A stretch of DNA of 19,094 nt from the NCBI GenBank assembly GCA_045124015.1, contig JBGVLA010000034.1, positions 1 through 19,094 on the forward strand, in the 5' to 3' direction. Below the pieces are notes generated by a model. The model ran no database searches, was not told the origin of the DNA, and saw only the letters and a list, made by a program, of their open reading frames with translations. The stretch comes from QALR01 sp045124015 (GTDB taxonomy: Bacteria > Bacillota > Clostridia > Oscillospirales > CAG-272). Below, piece after piece: positions 15,286 to 19,094 of this stretch (the stretch's first letter is position 1; every line of letters begins with the position of its first letter). The position numbers and the translations under genes were made by a program.

Positions 15286-16313
15286 TTTCCTTCATCCTCC
15301 TTTGCGAGTGTTCTCATAACTTTAACGATGTTCATCGAAATCGGGCATTTTTCAAGGCATCTGCCGCAGCCTACACAACCGAAGATACCTTCGTTGTTTT
15401 CAGGATAATAAACGAGCTTGTGCATGAAGCGCTGACGGAAACGTTCTTTCTGAGAAAGTCTGGGGTTACCGTGAGCCATCTTCGTGAAGTCGGAATACAT
15501 ACAGCTATCCCAGCAACGGAAACGGTCGATGCCGTGTCCGGTGTCGAAGTCGCGGATATCATAGCACTGACAAGTCGGGCAAACGAACGTACAAGTGCCA
15601 CATCCAAGACATGCTTCGGAAAGCTCAGCCCATTCGGGAGATTTGAAATACTGCTCTGTTTTGCCGCCGCCGAAAGCCTCTGTCTTGAGGTTCTGAATCG
15701 GGAGCTTTGCAAGGATCTCCTTGGTAGCCGCTTTCTGTGCTTCTACAGCAGTATCGTCGCTTTCGGTCGCAAGCGCTTTGATCACTTCAATAAAAGCATT
15801 ACCCTTTTCGGTGTTTGCATTGAAGTAAATAGCATCTTCTGTCATCCAAGCGGAAACGTCGCCTGCGGGAGATGTGGGATCGATACCAAATGTCTGGCAG
15901 AAGCAAGTTTCGGTGGGCTTGGTGCACGCAAGCGTTACAACGGTGCCGTGTTCGCGGCGGTTTTTATAGTAAGTGTCCACGGGATCTACGAGGAATACGC
16001 GATCAAGAATATCAAAGCTTCTGCAATCGCAAGCACGAACGCCGAAAATAACGAAATCTTCGGTCTCGGTGCGAGGGTCAATCACTTCGATCTTCTTGCC
16101 GGACTTCTTGAAGCTTACGAGATCCTCTGTCTGAGGAAAGAAGAAGTCCTTTGCGCTACGGGAAGTTTTGAGTTTATCGGACATTTTCATGCCGTTTTCC
16201 CATTTTTTGAACTGTGCGATACCGGTTGTTGCGTCGGTAGGAATATAAAGAGTTTCTTTTTCAGCGATGAGCGCGAAAAGCTCATCAAGCTGGGTGCGAA
16301 GAATCTTAAGCAT
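15282..16313 (-). CDS. flxB: 4Fe-4S dicluster electron-transfer protein, FlxB/AsrA-like
   Basis: This 343-residue protein has an N-terminal domain with FGVRACDCRSFDILDR (90-105), a mark of the AsrA/hydrogenase beta-subunit family. Two 4Fe-4S motifs follow, Cys235/238/241/245 and Cys313/316/319/323. Other conserved cysteines (95, 97, 130, 137, 139, 248, 250, 267, 271) may hold further clusters, as in related hydrogenase subunits. It should relay electrons between the FlxA-like subunit and the rest of the complex in the cytoplasm. Its start shares one base with the flxC-like stop (TAATG), and its stop overlaps flxA in an ATGA. The FlxB and FlxC names follow gene order and could be exchanged. 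Confidence 0.8.
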   Translation of the reverse strand: MLKILRTQLDELFALIAEKETLYIPTDATTGIAQFKKWENGMKMSDKLKTSRSAKDFFFPQTEDLVSFKKSGKKIEVIDPRTETEDFVIFGVRACDCRSFDILDRVFLVDPVDTYYKNRREHGTVVTLACTKPTETCFCQTFGIDPTSPAGDVSAWMTEDAIYFNANTEKGNAFIEVIKALATESDDTAVEAQKAATKEILAKLPIQNLKTEAFGGGKTEQYFKSPEWAELSEACLGCGTCTFVCPTCQCYDIRDFDTGHGIDRFRCWDSCMYSDFTKMAHGNPRLSQKERFRQRFMHKLVYYPENNEGIFGCVGCGRCLEKCPISMNIVKVMRTLAKEDEGK

Positions 16314-17284
16314 TATACTTTACCTCCCTTTGCAACGATATCGGGTTCCACGTCTTCTTTTGTGAAGTTTGTAAGAGGAGCTCTCTGACCAACCTCTTCA
16401 CCTGCCTGGTATGTACCGTAGAACTTATTGATATCGCCGATAAATTTACGGTTGAGGAGGTGGAGCGGAATATGCTGAGGGCAAACTCTGGAGCATTCGC
16501 CGCAGTCTGTGCAACGACCTGCAACATGGAATGCACGAATGATATGGAACATATTTTCTTCAAACGTATCCTTAGCCGCCTTCTGGTCAACACCGGAATT
16601 GGGGTTATCAAAGATACAGGTTTCGCAAGTACAAGCGGGACAAGCGTTACGGCAAGCGTTGCAACGGATGCAACGGGAAAGCTCGCCGCGCCAGAATTCG
16701 AAGCGTTCTTCGGGTGTCATCGCCTCAAGCTTTGCCACTTCGTCAAAACGTTCGGAATCCATAACTTCGCCTTCAAAGCCCATGAGTTCATCGTAAATCG
16801 GATGCTTCTTGCTCTTGCAGTTCAGACATCTTTCCGATGTAACTTCATATTTTGCGTATGTTTTGTCGCCGTAGAGGGTGTGAACGTGTACGTCGCCATC
16901 TTCGGATTTGATGGAGAGGATACCGGTCATGCCGTCTGCTTTGATCTTTTCCACGTCGATCTTACCGTAGGAAGGCACACCGATGAGGTAGAGCGCTTCT
17001 CTGTTCACTCTGTGCTCTGTGATGAGCTGAGTCATGCTGTAAGAATCGCAGGGCTTCAGGAAAACGAGGGTCTTGGTGTCGTTTTTCTGATGCTGGAATG
17101 TAAATTTAGAAAGGTTCGGTCCGCAGAAATCGTCATATACGAAATCGCGGTCGATCTCTTCTGCGCTTTCAAAGAGCGCAGGGGTGATATCATAATCAAA
17201 TTCGTTTTTCTTCCAACCGATGACTCTTGTTACTTCACCGGAGGCGAGGAGCTCTTTCGCTCTTGCTTTCATCATTTCTTGCAT
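16313..17284 (-). CDS. flxC: 4Fe-4S dicluster electron-transfer protein, FlxC-like
   Basis: A 323-residue protein. The N-terminal two thirds contains LVFLKPCDSYSM (73-84) and paired cysteines ERCLNC (151-156), features of an FrhB/FlxC-type domain. The C-terminal third has ferredoxin motifs Cys205/208/211/215 and Cys258/261/264/268, with an additional CPACTCETC segment (215-223). It is expected to be an internal wire of the Flx complex. The start at 17284 is set by GGAGG 7 nt away; the gene overlaps the end of the flxD-like gene by 13 nt, which argues for translational coupling. In-frame ATGs at 17275 and 17272 are less well placed. Confidence 0.78.
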   Translation of the reverse strand: MQEMMKARAKELLASGEVTRVIGWKKNEFDYDITPALFESAEEIDRDFVYDDFCGPNLSKFTFQHQKNDTKTLVFLKPCDSYSMTQLITEHRVNREALYLIGVPSYGKIDVEKIKADGMTGILSIKSEDGDVHVHTLYGDKTYAKYEVTSERCLNCKSKKHPIYDELMGFEGEVMDSERFDEVAKLEAMTPEERFEFWRGELSRCIRCNACRNACPACTCETCIFDNPNSGVDQKAAKDTFEENMFHIIRAFHVAGRCTDCGECSRVCPQHIPLHLLNRKFIGDINKFYGTYQAGEEVGQRAPLTNFTKEDVEPDIVAKGGKV

Positions 17285-17706
17285 CTGAGGTCCTCCAATC
17301 TCTTGTTTTCACCGAGTTCGGTAACGGTCTTAACAAAGTCATTCATTACAGTTGCGAATTTTGCGCCTTCAGCGGCGGAAACCCATTCAACGCGGGTACG
17401 TTCTTTTTCAATGCCGAGGTAATCGAGCATGGAGAAAAGAAGTGTCATACGACGTCTTGCGTAGTAGTTACCAGTTGTATAGTGGCAATCGCCGGGGTGG
17501 CAACCGCAAAGGATAACGCCATCAGCACCGCGCTGGAAAGCGCGGAGGATAAAGAGCGGATTTACACGGCAGGAGCAAGGAACGCGGATGATCTTGACGT
17601 CCGCAGGATAGTTGAGGCGGTTTGTGCCTGCAAGGTCAGCACCTGCATAAGAACACCAGTTGCAGCAAAAAGCAACGATTTTCGGTTTGAATTCATTCAT
17701 CGACAT
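17272..17706 (-). CDS. flxD: hydrogenase/Hdr iron-sulfur adaptor, MvhD/FlxD-like
   Basis: This 144-residue protein matches the MvhD family that docks an electron donor onto HdrA through a 2Fe-2S cluster. Conserved features are the N-terminal CCNWCSYAGAD (14-24), RVPCSCRVNP (41-50) and LCGCHPGDCHY (66-76). Many relatives have Gly at the position of Cys46. MvhD domains in methanogens and Flx systems sit between the donor module and HdrA, so its presence next to hdrA is strong evidence for an Hdr-linked complex. The start at 17706 lies 10 nt after GGAGG. The first 10 nt overlap the end of hdrA. Confidence 0.92.
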   Translation of the reverse strand: MSMNEFKPKIVAFCCNWCSYAGADLAGTNRLNYPADVKIIRVPCSCRVNPLFILRAFQRGADGVILCGCHPGDCHYTTGNYYARRRMTLLFSMLDYLGIEKERTRVEWVSAAEGAKFATVMNDFVKTVTELGENKRLEDLRCKK

Positions 17707-19094
17707 ATTGCATCTACCTCCGCCATGATCTGTTTATTGGAGAAGCCGGAAAGGTCCATAGCGCCGGAAGGACAAGCAACGGTACAAGCACCGCAACCTT
17801 GGCAAACAGCAGCGTTAACGGAAGCTACGCGGCGAATCTTTGTGGTTCTGTCGGGCATACGGAATTCTTTATCAACATATGTGATAGCACCGTAAGGACA
17901 TACTTTTTCACAGGAAGAACAACCGTTACAAAGGTTCTCATCGGAATGAGCAACGCAGGGGTTGGAAAGGAGCTTATCCTTCGCAAGAAGACCGATGACC
18001 TTCGCCGCACAAGCGGACGCCTGAGCAACAGTTTCAGGAATATCCTTCGGACCTTGGCAAACACCGGAGAGGAAGATACCTGCTGTCGGGCTTTCAACGG
18101 GACGGAGCTTGGGATGTGCTTCTGTGAAGAAGTCGTTGGTATCCATGCTTGCTGTAAGCATGGTTGCAAGGGGACGTGCGCTCTTATCGGGTTCGATCGC
18201 AGCCGCGAGAACGACCATATCCGCGTTGATGAGGATCTGTTCATTCATAAGAAGGTCTGCGCCGCGAACGAGGAGCTTGCCGTCGGGCTGAGGCATAACC
18301 TTACCGACCATACCCTTGATATAATGTACGCCGTATTCTTCAACGGCACGACGGTAAAATTCGTCGAAGTTCTTACCGGGAGTACGAACGTCTATGTAGA
18401 ATACGTAAACTTCGGTATCCGGATATTTATCACGAATGAGCATCGCATGCTTTGCGGTATACATACAGCAGATCTTGGAGCAGTAAGGCTTACCGCAATC
18501 TGTGGTATCACGAGAACCGACGCACTGTACGAATACGATGGTATGCGGATGTGTCTTATCGGAGGGACGAAGGAGCGTACCGCCGTTAGGACCTGCCGCG
18601 TTCATGAGTCTTTCGAGCTCGAGAGAGGTTACAACGTCAGGGCTTTCATTGTAAGCAAATTCATCGTAACCGTCGAGCTTGATGGGGTTGAAGCCCGTTG
18701 CAACGACGATCGCGCCGTACTGCTGTTCAATGATCTGATCCTGCTGCTTGTAATCGATAGCGCCTGCCGCACAAACCTTGGAGCAAACACCGCACTTGCC
18801 GTTCTTCAGCATATTGCAGTAGTCCGCATCGATGGTAGCAACCTTCGGGATCGCCTGTGCGAAAGGAATATAGATAGCGGAACGAGTGTCAAGACCGAGG
18901 TTAAAGAGGTTGGGTGTCTTCTTCTGAGGACATTTTTCGGTACATACACCGCAACCGGTACATTTTGTTTCGTCAACAAAACGAGCCTTCTTCTTGATGG
19001 AAACGGTGAAGTTACCAACGAAGCCCTTTACCTTTTCCACTTCGCTGTAAGCGTAGATGTGGATCTTTTCGTTCTGTGCGCAGTCTACCATCTT
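17697..19094 (-). CDS. hdrA: heterodisulfide reductase subunit A-like flavoprotein (5' end outside the window)
   Basis: The visible 465 codons run off the window edge with the frame still open, so the gene is incomplete. Full-length HdrA is about 650 residues, so roughly the first 190 residues, including the first FAD glycine loop, are missing. Counting from the Met at 19091, one sees 4Fe-4S motif Cys44/47/50/54, a second cysteine set (92, 100, 103, 107), the FAD-domain strand VVATGF (129-134), an insert with CVGSRD (190-195), and a C-terminal two-cluster ferredoxin (Cys388/391/394/398 and Cys430/433/436/440). HdrA holds the bifurcating FAD in methanogen Hdr complexes and is thought to do so in Flx-Hdr systems, where its ferredoxin domain exchanges with free ferredoxin. 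The Met at 19091 lies well inside the family alignment and is not the real start. Confidence 0.92.
   Translation of the reverse strand, partial: KMVDCAQNEKIHIYAYSEVEKVKGFVGNFTVSIKKKARFVDETKCTGCGVCTEKCPQKKTPNLFNLGLDTRSAIYIPFAQAIPKVATIDADYCNMLKNGKCGVCSKVCAAGAIDYKQQDQIIEQQYGAIVVATGFNPIKLDGYDEFAYNESPDVVTSLELERLMNAAGPNGGTLLRPSDKTHPHTIVFVQCVGSRDTTDCGKPYCSKICCMYTAKHAMLIRDKYPDTEVYVFYIDVRTPGKNFDEFYRRAVEEYGVHYIKGMVGKVMPQPDGKLLVRGADLLMNEQILINADMVVLAAAIEPDKSARPLATMLTASMDTNDFFTEAHPKLRPVESPTAGIFLSGVCQGPKDIPETVAQASACAAKVIGLLAKDKLLSNPCVAHSDENLCNGCSSCEKVCPYGAITYVDKEFRMPDRTTKIRRVASVNAAVCQGCGACTVACPSGAMDLSGFSNKQIMAEVDAICR

Noticed and set aside
14455..17284. Anaerobic sulfite reductase (AsrAB) or cytoplasmic hydrogenase reading of the flxA/flxB genes
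   Set aside because: No siroheme sulfite reductase subunit or NiFe large/small subunit is present, whereas MvhD- and HdrA-like genes are directly linked, which fits the Flx-Hdr type.

Overview
The window reads as a stretch of chromosome from a strictly anaerobic, probably uncultured Clostridia-like Firmicute. The grounds are strong GGAGG-type ribosome binding sites, tight operons with ATGA overlaps, a Rex redox repressor, a GTP-type PEP carboxykinase, and a large iron-sulfur/flavin electron-transfer operon with no respiratory membrane subunits. GC content looks close to 50%. No rRNA, tRNA, CRISPR, insertion sequence or phage gene was seen. No gene-free stretch reaches 300 bases.

Left half (66-9379, + strand): a nine-gene operon for phenylalanine and tyrosine synthesis. 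The order is aminotransferase, pheA (chorismate mutase-prephenate dehydratase), aroB, aroC, an aroE-aroK fusion, aroQ, aroA, tyrA and DAHP synthase. It covers all seven shikimate-pathway reactions plus every branch step to Phe and Tyr. aroB, aroC, aroEK and aroQ are joined by successive 4-nt stop/start overlaps. A perfect 7-bp inverted repeat (11-27) lies just upstream of the first gene. A strong bidirectional intrinsic terminator (9392-9428) closes the operon.

Right half (9456-19094, - strand, convergent with the aro operon). Read in the direction of transcription it holds hdrA (5' end cut off by the window edge), flxD/mvhD-like, flxC-like, flxB-like and flxA-like genes, a 2Fe-2S/2x4Fe-4S fumarate-reductase-type iron-sulfur subunit, a fumarate-reductase-type flavoprotein, GTP-dependent PEP carboxykinase and the rex repressor. 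The first seven genes are packed with overlaps or gaps of at most 24 nt. pckA follows after 125 nt, and rex after a hairpin-bearing gap.

The most interesting proposal comes from this second half. HdrA plus FlxABCD normally takes NADH electrons and, with HdrBC, bifurcates them between ferredoxin and a disulfide. Here no HdrB or HdrC is seen, and a soluble fumarate-reductase pair sits in the same operon. FrdB has two four-Cys cubane motifs like HdrC. FrdA keeps every substrate-binding residue but has Asn where membrane fumarate reductases carry the FAD-linking His. I infer a cytoplasmic flavin-based electron-bifurcating NADH:fumarate/ferredoxin oxidoreductase. It would be fed by PEP carboxykinase (PEP to oxaloacetate, malate, fumarate, succinate), with Rex next door as a possible NADH/NAD sensor for the branch. 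This is an inference from gene content; genes upstream of hdrA could change it.
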